A DNA stretch of 64,000 nucleotides from Sutterella massiliensis (GCF_016899755.1 NZ_JACJJC010000006.1:1-64000); one strand, 5' to 3'. Shown: positions 53,369 through 62,858, numbered from the stretch's first letter. Numbers and translations are program-made. Notes: generated from the sequence alone by a model not told the origin.

Positions 53369-54762
53369 CGGACATGAATACGGGCGCGGCTGCCGCGCCT
53401 GAAGCGCAGCCGGAAAAAGCGCCCGCGAAACCCACGCGCGTACCGAAGCGCATTGCCAAAACGATTCTGAACGCCTTGAAGGGCGGCGTCGTGCCGCGCA
53501 TCGGGCTCCCGTACATCGCCGTCGGGCGCAACGCGGAAATCGACGCGCTCCTTGACGACGTTGCCGTCATTGAAGAGGGCGGCGCCTCGTTCCGCTTCAT
53601 TGTCGGCAAGTACGGCAGCGGCAAAAGTTTTCTCCTTCAGACGATCCGCAGCCACGTCATGGACCGCGGCTTCGTCGTCGCCGACGCCGACCTCTCGCCC
53701 GAGCGCCGGCTGCACGGCACGAAGGGTCAGGGGCTTGCCACCTACCGCGAGCTCATGCAGAACCTCGCCACCAAAACAATGCCCGAGGGCGGTGCGCTCG
53801 CGCTTATTCTCGAGCGCTGGAGCGACGCGCTTCGCCTCGAAGTGGCCGAGAGCGGCCTTTCCCCGGCGGCGCCCGGTTTTGCCGAAGCGCTCGAGCGCCG
53901 CGTCCTCGCGCACGTGACGACGCTCGACGACGTCGTGCACGGGTTCGAGTTCGGGCGCGTCCTCTCGCGCTACGCGCTTGCGACTGCAGGCGCACTCGAC
54001 GAACCCGAAGCGCAAAAGAGCCTTGTTCTCAAGTGGTTCCGCGGCGAATTCGCTACGAAGGCCGAAGCCAAGACTGCGCTCGGCGTCAATCTCGTTGCCA
54101 CCGACGACAACTGGTACGACTTTCTCAAGGTCTTTGCGCTCTTTTTGAAGCGCGCGGGCTACAAAGGCCTCCTCGTTCTCATTGACGAGCTCGTCAATCT
54201 CTACAAAATCCCGAACACCGTTTCTCGCCAATACAACTACGAGAAGATTCTCACGATGTACAACGACACGCTTCAAGGAAAGGCGCGCCACATCGGCATC
54301 GTGATGAGCGGCACCCCCCAGTGCGTCGAAGATCGCCGCCGCGGGATTTTCAGCTACGAAGCGCTTCGCTCGCGTCTCGAGTCCGGCCGCTTTGTGCGCG
54401 AGGGCCGGCGCGACCTGATGTCGCCCGTCATTCACTTGGCGCCGCTCTCCGTCGAGGAGCTCCTTGTTCTCATCGAAAAGCTTGCGGCCATGCACCGCGA
54501 TCTTTACGCGACAAACCGAACGATCGACGAGACGACGCTTGCCGCATTCCTCTCGGCCGAGTACGGCCGCGTCGGCGCCGAGACGCACATAACGCCGCGC
54601 GAAATCATCCGCGACTTCATCGAGTTTCTCAACATCCTTGCGCAAAATCCCGACGTCGAGCCGCAGGCGCTTATCGAAAGCGACGCTTTTCGTGCCGCGA
54701 TCGGTCCGAGCAACGCCGGCAAGCCCGACGATTCGGACGACTTTGTCGAATTCACCCTCTAA
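53365..54762 (+). CDS. sngB: Shango anti-phage system, P-loop ATPase SngB
   Basis: A 465-residue AAA-like ATPase of the DUF2791 (BrxD-related) group. Walker A 'GKYGSGKSF' lies at residues 81-89 and Walker B 'LLVLIDELVNLYK' near 270-282. 'GIVMSGTPQCVEDRRRG' near 312-328 is a sensor-like segment, followed by a winged-helix-like C-terminal region. The first 45 residues are Ala/Pro-rich and disordered. In Shango the ATPase acts with the TerB protein and a helicase. The four-base overlap with sngA and the 30-base gap to sngC support one transcript. BREX type 2 also has a BrxD ATPase, but its other genes are absent here. Confidence 0.88.
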   Translation: MTDMNTGAAAAPEAQPEKAPAKPTRVPKRIAKTILNALKGGVVPRIGLPYIAVGRNAEIDALLDDVAVIEEGGASFRFIVGKYGSGKSFLLQTIRSHVMDRGFVVADADLSPERRLHGTKGQGLATYRELMQNLATKTMPEGGALALILERWSDALRLEVAESGLSPAAPGFAEALERRVLAHVTTLDDVVHGFEFGRVLSRYALATAGALDEPEAQKSLVLKWFRGEFATKAEAKTALGVNLVATDDNWYDFLKVFALFLKRAGYKGLLVLIDELVNLYKIPNTVSRQYNYEKILTMYNDTLQGKARHIGIVMSGTPQCVEDRRRGIFSYEALRSRLESGRFVREGRRDLMSPVIHLAPLSVEELLVLIEKLAAMHRDLYATNRTIDETTLAAFLSAEYGRVGAETHITPREIIRDFIEFLNILAQNPDVEPQALIESDAFRAAIGPSNAGKPDDSDDFVEFTL

Positions 54763-54792
54763 AGCGCAGATTTAGAACGCCGCGGTTCACCC

Positions 54793-57117
54793 ATGAACGT
54801 ATTCGATCGCTATGCGCCCTTCATTCAGGACGTCATCTACCAAAACCGCTGGCACGCGCTGCGCGCCGTTCAGGTTGCGGCGGGCGACGTCCTCTTCAAC
54901 ACGGACGCGCATCTTCTGCTTTGTGCTTCAACCGCCTCCGGGAAAACCGAAGCGGCGTTCTTTCCGATTCTGACGCTTCTCGCCGAAGAGCCGCCCGATT
55001 CGGTGGGCGCGCTTTACATCGCGCCCTTGAAGGCGCTCATCAACGACCAGTTCGAGCGTCTCACAACCGTGGCCGAAGCGGGCGGCATTCCCGTCTGGGC
55101 CTGGCACGGCGACGTGTCGCACTCGCGCAAGCAAAAGCTTCTGAAGCGCCCGCGCGGCGTGCTCCAGATCACGCCCGAATCGCTCGAAGCGCTGCTCATC
55201 CGAAAGCACGGCGACCTCGTGCGGCTTTTCGGCGATCTGCGCTTCGTCGTGATCGACGAGATCCACTCGCTCATGCGCGGCGACCGCGGCGCGCAGACGC
55301 TCTGCCTGATCGAGCGGCTTTCCCGGCTCGCGGGCGTCAATCCGCGCCGCGTGGGGCTTTCGGCCACGATCGGCGACGTGCAGAAAGCGGCCGAATTTTT
55401 GGCGGGCGGCACGAACCGACCCGCACTTGCGCCCAAAGTCGCCGAGCAGCCGATCCGCTGGCGGCTTTCGATGGAGCACTTTTTCAAAGCGGGCGCTCAA
55501 GCGTCGGAAGCGCCGAATGCCAAGACCCGCTTTGCCGGACTGCCCGTGCCGGACTGTCCTCTCGAGCGGGGCGCACCCGCTCCCGACACGACGGGCGCAC
55601 TCGCGCCGCTTGACGAAAAGAGCGACCGCGCGCCCGAAGACGCCGATCCGGGGCTTGCCTACATATTCGAACATACGCGCGGGCGCAAGTGCCTCGTTTT
55701 TTCGAATTCGCGCGAAGAAGCCGAAGCGGTCACGTCGTCGCTGCGCGCTTATTGCCGCAAGCGCGACGAGCCGGAGCGCTTTCTCATTCACCACGGCAAC
55801 CTCTCGACCTCGATCCGCGTGTCGGCCGAAGCCGACATGCGCGACGAGTCGCTCAATCTGACGACCGTCACCACCGCCACGCTCGAGCTCGGCATCGACA
55901 TCGGTCGACTCGAGCGCGCCTTCCAGATCGACGCCCCCTATACAGTCTCGGCCTTTTTGCAGCGAATGGGCCGAACGGGGCGGCGCGGCTCGCCTCCGGA
56001 GATGTGGTTCGTGATGCGGGAAGACGTGCCGGAAGCGCGCGACATGCTGCCCGCAACCATCCCGTGGCGGCTGCTGCAGGGCATCGCCGTCGTCGACCTC
56101 TATGCGGCGGACCGCTGGGTGGAGCCCGCCGACACCGAACGCCTCCCCTACAGCCTCCTCTACCACCAGACGATGTCGACGCTCCTTTCGAGCGGCGACA
56201 TGTCGCCCTCAGAACTCGCGCGGCGCGTGCTGACGCTTTCGCCCTTCCGGCACGTGTCGCAGGCAGACTACAAGGTGCTTCTCAAGCACCTTCTCGCAAT
56301 CGAGCACATCGAGCGCACCGAATCGGGCAGTCTCATCGTGGGACTCAAAGGCGAGCGCATCACGGGCACCTACAAGTTCTACGCCGTCTTCAAGGAGAAC
56401 GAAGAGTACGCCGTCAGAAGCAGCGCCGAAGAGCTCGGCACGATCGTGCGCCCGCCCCCCGTGGGCGAAAAGGTCGCGATCGCGGGCCGCGTCTGGCACG
56501 TCGACGAGGTCGACCTCAAGCGGCGCATCGTCTACGTAACGCTCGTCGAGGGGCGCGTCCCCGCATTCTTCGGCCTTTGCCCGGGCGACATTCATACGAA
56601 GGTGCTCGAACGCATGCACGACGTCCTCACGGGCGAGAAGCGCTATCCCTACCTCATGAAGAACGCGCTCGCGCGGCTCAATGCCGCACGCGGCGCCGCC
56701 ATGCGTGCGGGGCTCGCCCACCGGCCGCTCGTCAACTTGGGCGGGCGCACCTGGTGCCTGATGCCGTGGCTCGGCACGTATGCGTTCCTCGCGCTCGAAC
56801 GGTTCTTGAAGATCAAATGTGCCGACCGCCTCGGCCTCGAAGGATTCGAAGCCTCCCGCCCCTATTTCCTGCAGTTCCGCATGGATGCGGGCTTTGACAC
56901 GTTTTTCGAGGTGCTTGCTGAGGAGGCCGCGCGTCCCTTTGATCCGCTCGAACTTGTCTACCCGGACGAAATTCCCGTCTTTGAGAAGTACGACGAGTTC
57001 CTGCCGGCCGAACTCGTTCGCAAGGGCTTTGCCCACGGCGTGCTCGGCATCGACGAGATGAAGGCGAGAATTGCGGGCTGGTCGCAGGCTTTTTCGCGGA
57101 CGCTTCCGAGTTCGTAA
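54793..57117 (+). CDS. sngC: Shango anti-phage system, DEAD/DEAH helicase SngC
   Basis: A 774-residue superfamily 2 helicase with an Lhr-like core. Motif I is 'ASTASGKTEAAF' (residues 45-56), motif II 'VIDEIHSLMRG' (near 152-162) and motif III 'LSATIGD' (near 192). The second RecA domain has 'LVFSNSREEAE', 'TTATLELGIDIG' (motif V) and 'QRMGRTGRRGSPPE' (motif VI). The C-terminal 330 residues are a winged-helix and beta-rich extension of unknown role. Long Lhr proteins have about 1,500 residues, so this is a short relative. It completes the three-gene set; no integrase, transposase or tRNA lies nearby. Confidence 0.88.
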   Translation: MNVFDRYAPFIQDVIYQNRWHALRAVQVAAGDVLFNTDAHLLLCASTASGKTEAAFFPILTLLAEEPPDSVGALYIAPLKALINDQFERLTTVAEAGGIPVWAWHGDVSHSRKQKLLKRPRGVLQITPESLEALLIRKHGDLVRLFGDLRFVVIDEIHSLMRGDRGAQTLCLIERLSRLAGVNPRRVGLSATIGDVQKAAEFLAGGTNRPALAPKVAEQPIRWRLSMEHFFKAGAQASEAPNAKTRFAGLPVPDCPLERGAPAPDTTGALAPLDEKSDRAPEDADPGLAYIFEHTRGRKCLVFSNSREEAEAVTSSLRAYCRKRDEPERFLIHHGNLSTSIRVSAEADMRDESLNLTTVTTATLELGIDIGRLERAFQIDAPYTVSAFLQRMGRTGRRGSPPEMWFVMREDVPEARDMLPATIPWRLLQGIAVVDLYAADRWVEPADTERLPYSLLYHQTMSTLLSSGDMSPSELARRVLTLSPFRHVSQADYKVLLKHLLAIEHIERTESGSLIVGLKGERITGTYKFYAVFKENEEYAVRSSAEELGTIVRPPPVGEKVAIAGRVWHVDEVDLKRRIVYVTLVEGRVPAFFGLCPGDIHTKVLERMHDVLTGEKRYPYLMKNALARLNAARGAAMRAGLAHRPLVNLGGRTWCLMPWLGTYAFLALERFLKIKCADRLGLEGFEASRPYFLQFRMDAGFDTFFEVLAEEAARPFDPLELVYPDEIPVFEKYDEFLPAELVRKGFAHGVLGIDEMKARIAGWSQAFSRTLPSS

Positions 57118-57226
57118 GTCGCACGCCGTTTACCGGCAGTCCTCCCAAGGACTCCTCCCGCGGCATGAGGCGCAGACGCACCGCTCTTAAGACGCAGACA
57201 ACGGCAGGCCGCCACAATTTAAGGGT

Positions 57227-59149
57227 ATGGCCTCCAGCAACAACATGCCTCTCGCCCGAACCGAACTGCGCGCCCCGTCACGCAGCTGCCGCAGCCAGCG
57301 CATCGCACGCTTAGCGAGCGTTGCGCTCGGGCTCGGCATGGCTGCGCTCTGCGCGCAAGCGGCTTCAGCGGCCGATGCCGCGCCTTTGCACACAAGCGGC
57401 ACCCCCGTTCGCGTCGGAATCGTCTCGACCAGCGCCAACTCGGCCGAGTCGAGCTTCATTCGGGAGACGCTCGAGCGGCTGCGCTCGGGCTTCGCGCCGA
57501 GAACGCTCACGGTCGACGTTCTTGACGGCGCCGCGGCCGCGAGCGACATGAAGGCCCGCGACTCGCTCGCTCAAAGCCACGACCTTCTCATCGCGCCCTC
57601 GGAATTTCTCCTTCAGGACGAAGCGCTCGGCGGCTTCACGCGTCTTGTGACGAAAGCGCGCCGCGCGGGCGAGCGATACGCCGACACGGGCGGCACGACC
57701 GTCGTCGTGCGTGCCGATCGGCGCGATATTCGAAGTCTTGACGAGCTCTCGGGAAAGTCGATTGCCGCACCTTCGCCCGATGCGCTCTCGGGGTGGCTTT
57801 CGCTTTTAGGCGAAATCAAGGTGCGCCATCGCCACATCGACGACTTTTTCGCGCGAACCGACTTTGTCGGCGGCTCGGGCGCCGTCATCGAAGCCGTGCT
57901 CTCGGGACGCGCCGACGCCGGGGCGCTCCCCGTCTGCCTGCTCGAAGAGCTCGCGCGCACGAAGCGTCTCCCTCTCGAAGCGCTTCGCGTTGTCGAACCG
58001 CGTCCGCAGACGCCGCTTGCGTGTCTGCGTTCAACTGCGCTCTATCCAGAGACCGTTATCGCCTCGAGCGCCGCCGCAGACGAACATCTCGCCAAAGAAG
58101 CCACGCGCATTCTCCTTGAGATGCCGCCCGAAGAAGAAAACGAATGGATCGTCTCGCGCAACCACGCCGACGTCGTGCATCTCGCGCAGTCGCTCGAATT
58201 CGGTCCCTACAAGGACCTGCGCAGAAGCCGCCTCTACACGGTGCTGCGCGAACACCTCCCAGTCATCGCGGCGATCGGCCTCTTTGTGCTCCTGCTTCTT
58301 ACGAACGAGTGGCGCCTGCACGCACTTTTGCGCAAGCGCAGCCGCGAACTCGAACAGACTGAGCGCGCGAAAGCACGCGCCGAGAAGGCCGGGCGCGACA
58401 TGCGCGAGCGGCTCGCCGCACTTCAGACCCGCGGCATGGTTTCGCACCTCTCGAGCATGCTTGCGCATGAATTGAAGCAGCCCCTCGCCGCCATTTTCAA
58501 CCGCTGCGACGTCGTGAAGCTGCGGCTTAACGACGCGCTCAACGACGACGATGAGAGCGCCGAAGCCGTCCTCGGCATTGAAGGCAGCGCCGCACGCATC
58601 GCTTCCATCGTCGAGCGCGTGCGCGGCTACGCACGCAAGGAAGAAGCGCCAAGAACACAGTGCGAACTCAATGCCGTGCTGCGCGCGACGATCGACACCT
58701 ACCTGGTCGAAACGCCGAACGGCATGCCGATCGACTTCTCGTCGAACGCCGCATCGGTGCCTGTGAACGGCATCGAAATCGAACTAGAGCTGCTCTTTCT
58801 CAATCTCATTCGCAACGCGTCGAGCGCGGCCGCCATGCTCGAAAGTCCTTCCATCGTCAACCTCGACCTGATTCTCACGGATCCGGACTGCGCGGTCGTC
58901 ATGATTTCAAACGACGGCCCGAAGGTCCCCGACGAGGCGTTCCGACGCATTGCCGAAGGTACCCCCGGCTTTGCCTCCGCCACGGGCGGCCTCGGCATGG
59001 GGCTCTCGATCGTGCACCTCATTGCCGACCGCCATGCCATCGAGCTGCGCTTCCGTCGCAGACGCACGGGAGGCCTTGTCGTTGAAGCGCGCGTGCCGGT
59101 TGTCGCCAATGCAAAGAAAAACGACGAACTCCCTCATCCGGACAACTAA
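57227..59149 (+). CDS. TtrS-like sensor histidine kinase with PhnD-type periplasmic sensor
   Basis: A 640-residue inner-membrane kinase. A signal-anchor (about residues 24-48) leads to a periplasmic domain (50-340) resembling phosphonate/phosphite-binding PhnD proteins, then one transmembrane helix near 345-365 and a coiled coil. The kinase core has an H-box 'LAHELKQPLAAI' with His at about 414, an N-box 'LNLIRNASSAA' and a G-box 'GGLGMGLSIVHLI'. This is the layout of TtrS, the tetrathionate sensor, and relatives sensing anaerobic electron acceptors. The ligand is unknown. The start codon could be 57227 or 57245. The partner regulator lies 34 bases downstream. Confidence 0.88.
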   Translation: MASSNNMPLARTELRAPSRSCRSQRIARLASVALGLGMAALCAQAASAADAAPLHTSGTPVRVGIVSTSANSAESSFIRETLERLRSGFAPRTLTVDVLDGAAAASDMKARDSLAQSHDLLIAPSEFLLQDEALGGFTRLVTKARRAGERYADTGGTTVVVRADRRDIRSLDELSGKSIAAPSPDALSGWLSLLGEIKVRHRHIDDFFARTDFVGGSGAVIEAVLSGRADAGALPVCLLEELARTKRLPLEALRVVEPRPQTPLACLRSTALYPETVIASSAAADEHLAKEATRILLEMPPEEENEWIVSRNHADVVHLAQSLEFGPYKDLRRSRLYTVLREHLPVIAAIGLFVLLLLTNEWRLHALLRKRSRELEQTERAKARAEKAGRDMRERLAALQTRGMVSHLSSMLAHELKQPLAAIFNRCDVVKLRLNDALNDDDESAEAVLGIEGSAARIASIVERVRGYARKEEAPRTQCELNAVLRATIDTYLVETPNGMPIDFSSNAASVPVNGIEIELELLFLNLIRNASSAAAMLESPSIVNLDLILTDPDCAVVMISNDGPKVPDEAFRRIAEGTPGFASATGGLGMGLSIVHLIADRHAIELRFRRRRTGGLVVEARVPVVANAKKNDELPHPDN

Positions 59150-59183
59150 GCAAACGCATACACCATCCGTAGGACCCGCCGCC

Positions 59184-59792
59184 ATGCATCTCACGCCCAT
59201 CATCCGCGTCGTTGACGACGACCGCGATCTGCTCCAGAGCCTTCGAGCCTGCCTCTCAACCTTCGCTTGGGAAATCGAAACCTATGAGAGCGCCGAAGCG
59301 TTTCTCGCGCAAACCGACCTCGACGCGCCGGGCTGCCTCATTCTCGACGTCGCGATGCCCGGCATGAAAGGCACGGAGCTGCAGCTTGAATTGAAGCGCC
59401 GCGGCATCGACATGCCGATCATTTTCCTCTCGGGGCACGGCACGATCGCCATGGCCGTTTCCGCCATGGCGCGCGGCGCCTCGACCTTCCTTGAGAAGCC
59501 CGTCGAGCCGCAGAAGCTCCGAGAAGCGGTGGTGCTCGCGATGTCCAAACTCATCACGATCGAACGCGAAACGAGTGTCGCGCGCGACGCCAGAGCGCGC
59601 TTTGACACGCTGACGGAGCGCGAAAAGGAAATTGCACGCTTGATTACGAAGAGCCTCCTCAACAAAACGATTGCCGATCGGCTCGGCATTTCGGTGACGA
59701 CCGTGAAAACGCACCGCGCGAATGTCTTTGCGAAGCTTGGCGTCAAAAGTGCCGTGGAACTCACCAAGCTGCTCGTTCTGATAGAGGACTGA
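59184..59792 (+). CDS. TtrR/FixJ-like response regulator
   Basis: A 202-residue transcription factor. The receiver domain carries the acidic pocket 'VVDDDRD', phospho-acceptor Asp55 in 'LILDVAMPGM', and the conserved Lys in 'FLEKPVEP'. A LuxR-type helix-turn-helix fills residues 135-195 ('LTEREKEIARLITKSLLNKTIADRLGISVTTVKTHRANV', family pattern in pieces). It pairs with the upstream kinase. In the tetrathionate system such a pair controls a reductase operon, but no reductase, transporter or other obvious target lies here, so the targets must be elsewhere. Confidence 0.92.
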   Translation: MHLTPIIRVVDDDRDLLQSLRACLSTFAWEIETYESAEAFLAQTDLDAPGCLILDVAMPGMKGTELQLELKRRGIDMPIIFLSGHGTIAMAVSAMARGASTFLEKPVEPQKLREAVVLAMSKLITIERETSVARDARARFDTLTEREKEIARLITKSLLNKTIADRLGISVTTVKTHRANVFAKLGVKSAVELTKLLVLIED

Positions 59793-59810
59793 AACCGATC
59801 GAACCCGAAG

Positions 59811-59859
59811 AACAAGAGCCCCGCTCATCGCAACGGCAACGCGCGGGGCCCGTTCTTGT
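59811..59859. terminator. Hairpin between convergent response regulator and bcsG genes
   Basis: GCCCCGC (59818-59824) pairs with GCGGGGC (59843-59849), and an outer ACAAGA pairs with TCTTGT. It lies exactly between the two convergent stop codons, with short T-tracts on both sides. Confidence 0.5.
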
Positions 59860-59883
59860 GGACTTGAAGGCCGCAGCCGGCGG

Positions 59884-61533
59884 TCAGCCGCCGTAGGGCT
59901 CCCACTTGCCGCGGTTAAGCTTCATGTAGTCGCGCCCCTTGTACTCGAGAACGGCCGCCTGACCGTTTTCCGAGACCATGTGCGTCGTGGGCAGATCCTG
60001 CACGAGCGCTTCGAGCGGCACGGCGCCGGCCTTCTTCGAGAAGAAGTTCGTCTCGATGACGCGGCCGATCAGAGTGCTCAGCCCCAAGTAGCTCGTATTC
60101 GTCGTCACGTGGATCTGGTTCTTCGGCAGGTCGTCCACGCCGATGAACTTCACGAGCACGGGCACCTGCGTGATGCGGCGGCTCGGAATGTCGCGCAGAC
60201 GCGGCGTCTGGATGCGGTCGCCGCGCACGGCCGCACCGTGCTCGGGCACGACGACGAGAAGCACCTTGCGCTTGCCCTTTTCAAGTTCGTTGATGAACGT
60301 GTTGAGCGAGTCGAGGAACGCCTTCGCACGCGGCTCGAACGCTTCCCAGCGGCTGTGAAGCGGCAGTCGGTTGCCGTCGTGCAGCGCGATGAAGTTAAAG
60401 AGCGAGACGCTGCGCACGTCCTTGTCGCGCGTCACGACGCGGTTCCAGTGACGGAGCACCGAGAGCGTGTCGGCAATTTCCTCGTTGTTGAACGACATGT
60501 ACTTCAACGGGAACTTGCGCTGCTCGAACGTCGCCGTAAGACCGGCCTGCGTGCGCATCGTGTTGAGGTAGTTGTCGTACGCGCCGCTGTGGTCGAGGAA
60601 GAGGTGCTGCTTGAAGCCGAGCGAATCGAGGCGGTTCATGATTTCGCAGTCCGGACGACGCGAATCGTAAAGCGCGTCGTGCGAGGGCTGGCCGCAGGCG
60701 CCCGTGAGAAGACGCAGCGCCGCCGGGCCCGAATAGGACGTAGCGGAATTGAACTTGTCGAACTTGATGTTGAAGCGCGAGAAGACGCGGTGGTCCTGCA
60801 GATTCGACGCTTCAAGGTCGTCGTTCGAGAGCGAGCAGATATTGAGGAGAATGATGTCAAAGGGGGTGTCCTTCGCACCAATGCCCGCAGGCAGCTGCGC
60901 AACGCGCTCCTTCTCGTAGTCGAGGAACGTCTTGTACCAGGTCTCGACCTCTTCGGGCGGCACCACCGCGTCGGTGGTGGTCCCCGTGCTCGCCTGCTTC
61001 AGAATCTCGTCGGGCGTCTTGGGCGTCGCTTCAGCCACAACAGCGGGCTGCGTGCGCACGGGCGCAGGCGCCATGAAGAAGGGCTGCACGATCAGGAAGA
61101 CGAGGTAGAGCGCCGTGATCGTCGTCACGCGAACGAAGTCGCGCAAAAGGTAATAGACGAGCAGGATCACGAAGCCCCAGCCGACCATCCGGAAGTTGAT
61201 GAAGTCCCAGGCGAGCTGAACGACGTAATTGACGGAAAAGCCCGTGATGCCCGACTGGTTGGCCAAAATCGACTGCGGCCCCGGCAGCCAGCTCTCCGAC
61301 CAGAGCAGCGAGATGCCGAGCACGAGCGCGACGAGCGCGTGCAGTCGATGGAGCCACTTGCCCTTGACGGGAATCAGGACAAAGAGGAAGAACGCGGCGT
61401 TAAGCAGCAGATCGAGCCGCAGGTAGCCCGTATAGGCGAGCGCGAACTTCCCGATGAAGTACACGTTCCAAAGTCCGAGCCCGAAATAGGTCTTGGGCTC
61501 GGCCTTCGATGGCTGAACATTGGGGGCACTCAC
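59884..61533 (-). CDS. bcsG: Cellulose phosphoethanolamine transferase BcsG
   Basis: A 549-residue inner-membrane enzyme that transfers phosphoethanolamine from phospholipid to cellulose. Five membrane segments fill residues 15-165. After a linker, the periplasmic alkaline-phosphatase-like domain carries every active-site residue I know from the E. coli enzyme: Cys at about 233 ('LNICSLS'), the nucleophile Ser at about 268 ('SATSYSGPAA') and Glu-His at about 431-432 ('VVPEHGAA'), with 'GDR' after it. Length equals the family. Its start overlaps the stop of bcsZ by four bases. In enterics bcsG belongs to a separate bcsEFG operon; here it follows bcsB-bcsZ. Confidence 0.95.
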   Translation of the reverse strand: MSAPNVQPSKAEPKTYFGLGLWNVYFIGKFALAYTGYLRLDLLLNAAFFLFVLIPVKGKWLHRLHALVALVLGISLLWSESWLPGPQSILANQSGITGFSVNYVVQLAWDFINFRMVGWGFVILLVYYLLRDFVRVTTITALYLVFLIVQPFFMAPAPVRTQPAVVAEATPKTPDEILKQASTGTTTDAVVPPEEVETWYKTFLDYEKERVAQLPAGIGAKDTPFDIILLNICSLSNDDLEASNLQDHRVFSRFNIKFDKFNSATSYSGPAALRLLTGACGQPSHDALYDSRRPDCEIMNRLDSLGFKQHLFLDHSGAYDNYLNTMRTQAGLTATFEQRKFPLKYMSFNNEEIADTLSVLRHWNRVVTRDKDVRSVSLFNFIALHDGNRLPLHSRWEAFEPRAKAFLDSLNTFINELEKGKRKVLLVVVPEHGAAVRGDRIQTPRLRDIPSRRITQVPVLVKFIGVDDLPKNQIHVTTNTSYLGLSTLIGRVIETNFFSKKAGAVPLEALVQDLPTTHMVSENGQAAVLEYKGRDYMKLNRGKWEPYGG

Positions 61534-62858
61534 TTCTGAGCTCCTTCGACGGGCGCATTGCCCTCGGTTTCGGCTGCAGCAGGCGTTTCGGAAGCCTTAT
61601 CGGCCTGCTGAGCGGCCCGATCATCAGCCTTCTCGGGCGCCTTTTCGGCAGGCTTTTCGGCAGGCTTTTCTGCGGCCTTCGCATCCGCCTTGGCTTCAGG
61701 CTTGGCTTGTGCCTTCGCTTCGCTCGCCGACGGCGCTTCGCCGGCCGCGGGCGCGCTCTGGGCTGCAACAGCCTTCTTCGAGATGACGACGCGGCCGTTG
61801 CGATCGAATCGGAAGAGCCCTTTGTCGAACCCGGCGCCGTAAAGCATCAGCACGTTGCGGTAGTAGTTTTCGCCGATGATGGGCTCACCGTCGATCACCG
61901 TACGGATGAGCGCGGCGGTCTTCGAGTCGCCGAGCATCTCAAGGAGGCAGGCACCGAAACCCGGGTTGCCCGGGCGGTTCACGGCACCGGTCATGATTTC
62001 CACCTTTTCGGGCGGCATGTTCATGCGTTCGGTAAGCTTGCGCATCGGATCAAACTGGCGCATCAGCACGCCGTAGGCGGGATCCTCGGGCGCCATCATC
62101 GCCGTCCACAGATAGACGCGGATCGCGTTGTAGCTGCCGATCGTGTAGTCCTCGCCTTCGGGCATCATGAATTTGCCCGCCTTGTCGATCTTGGCCCAGT
62201 CGGGCGAATAGCCCGCAGGCGCCGTGCGAACGAGCGCGCGGATCGTGCCCTCCGTCACTTCCTGCCAATAGGGATCGACCTCGGCCATGCGGCGAAGAAT
62301 GAAGACCGGGTAGTAGCTCGGGTTGAGCGTCACGTGCGTCGGGTGGTCGAAGCCGCTGCCGCCCGGCAGGATCACCTTGCCGAGATTCGGAACGTCGCGC
62401 ACGTCGCGCTTCAAGAGTTCCATCATGGCAAGCGCCTTCTTTTCGTATTCGGGCACATTCCAGATGCGGGCTGCCTCAAGCAAGTCGTACGCAATCCAAA
62501 GGTCGGAGTCCGTGGCGTTGTTCGTGTCGATGATGCCCCAGTTGTTGCCCGACTTCCCCCAGAGCCACGAAGGCAGGTTCTTCGTGATGTCGCCCTTGCT
62601 CAGGTTCTTTTCCGTCCAGGCGAGGAGCTTGTCGAAGGTTTCGCGGTCGTCTGCGACGAGCGCGAAGAACATCGCATAAGACTGCCCTTCGCTCGTCGTG
62701 ATCGCGCGCGAATCGCTGTAGTCGATCACGCGGTAGTTCTTGTCGATATTGACCGCCTTAAAGGAGTCCCACATCGGCCAAGCGGCCGCGCGGTCCGCCA
62801 TCATTAAGAGCGCCGACATCGTCCCGGCGAGCAAAAGAGGGGTAAGGTGCGATTTCAT
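61530..62858 (-). CDS. bcsZ: Periplasmic endoglucanase BcsZ (GH8) with a long charged tail
   Basis: A 442-residue family 8 glycoside hydrolase that trims cellulose during export. The signal peptide ends near 'DRAAA' at residue 26. The catalytic acid Glu is at about 57 in 'ITTSEGQSYAMFF', and the Asp-rich 'NATDSDLWIAYDLLEAARIW' follows. E. coli BcsZ has about 368 residues; the extra 75 here form an Ala/Lys/Glu/Pro-rich low-complexity C-terminal tail, partly encoded by a 12-bp tandem repeat. It lies between bcsB and bcsG on one strand. Confidence 0.95.
   Translation of the reverse strand: MKSHLTPLLLAGTMSALLMMADRAAAWPMWDSFKAVNIDKNYRVIDYSDSRAITTSEGQSYAMFFALVADDRETFDKLLAWTEKNLSKGDITKNLPSWLWGKSGNNWGIIDTNNATDSDLWIAYDLLEAARIWNVPEYEKKALAMMELLKRDVRDVPNLGKVILPGGSGFDHPTHVTLNPSYYPVFILRRMAEVDPYWQEVTEGTIRALVRTAPAGYSPDWAKIDKAGKFMMPEGEDYTIGSYNAIRVYLWTAMMAPEDPAYGVLMRQFDPMRKLTERMNMPPEKVEIMTGAVNRPGNPGFGACLLEMLGDSKTAALIRTVIDGEPIIGENYYRNVLMLYGAGFDKGLFRFDRNGRVVISKKAVAAQSAPAAGEAPSASEAKAQAKPEAKADAKAAEKPAEKPAEKAPEKADDRAAQQADKASETPAAAETEGNAPVEGAQK
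61641..61676 (-). repeat. 12-bp tandem repeat in the bcsZ tail
   Basis: CTTTTCGGCAGG occurs twice in a row, followed by a third copy with three changes. It encodes Ala-Glu-Lys-Pro units of the charged C-terminal tail. Confidence 0.75.

Noticed and set aside
53365..57117. BREX type 2 (BrxD and helicase)
   Set aside because: pglX, pglZ, pglW and pglY are absent; the TerB gene at the head points to Shango.
57227..59149. Phosphonate-binding protein of a transporter
   Set aside because: The PhnD-like domain is fused to a complete histidine kinase and no transporter genes lie nearby.
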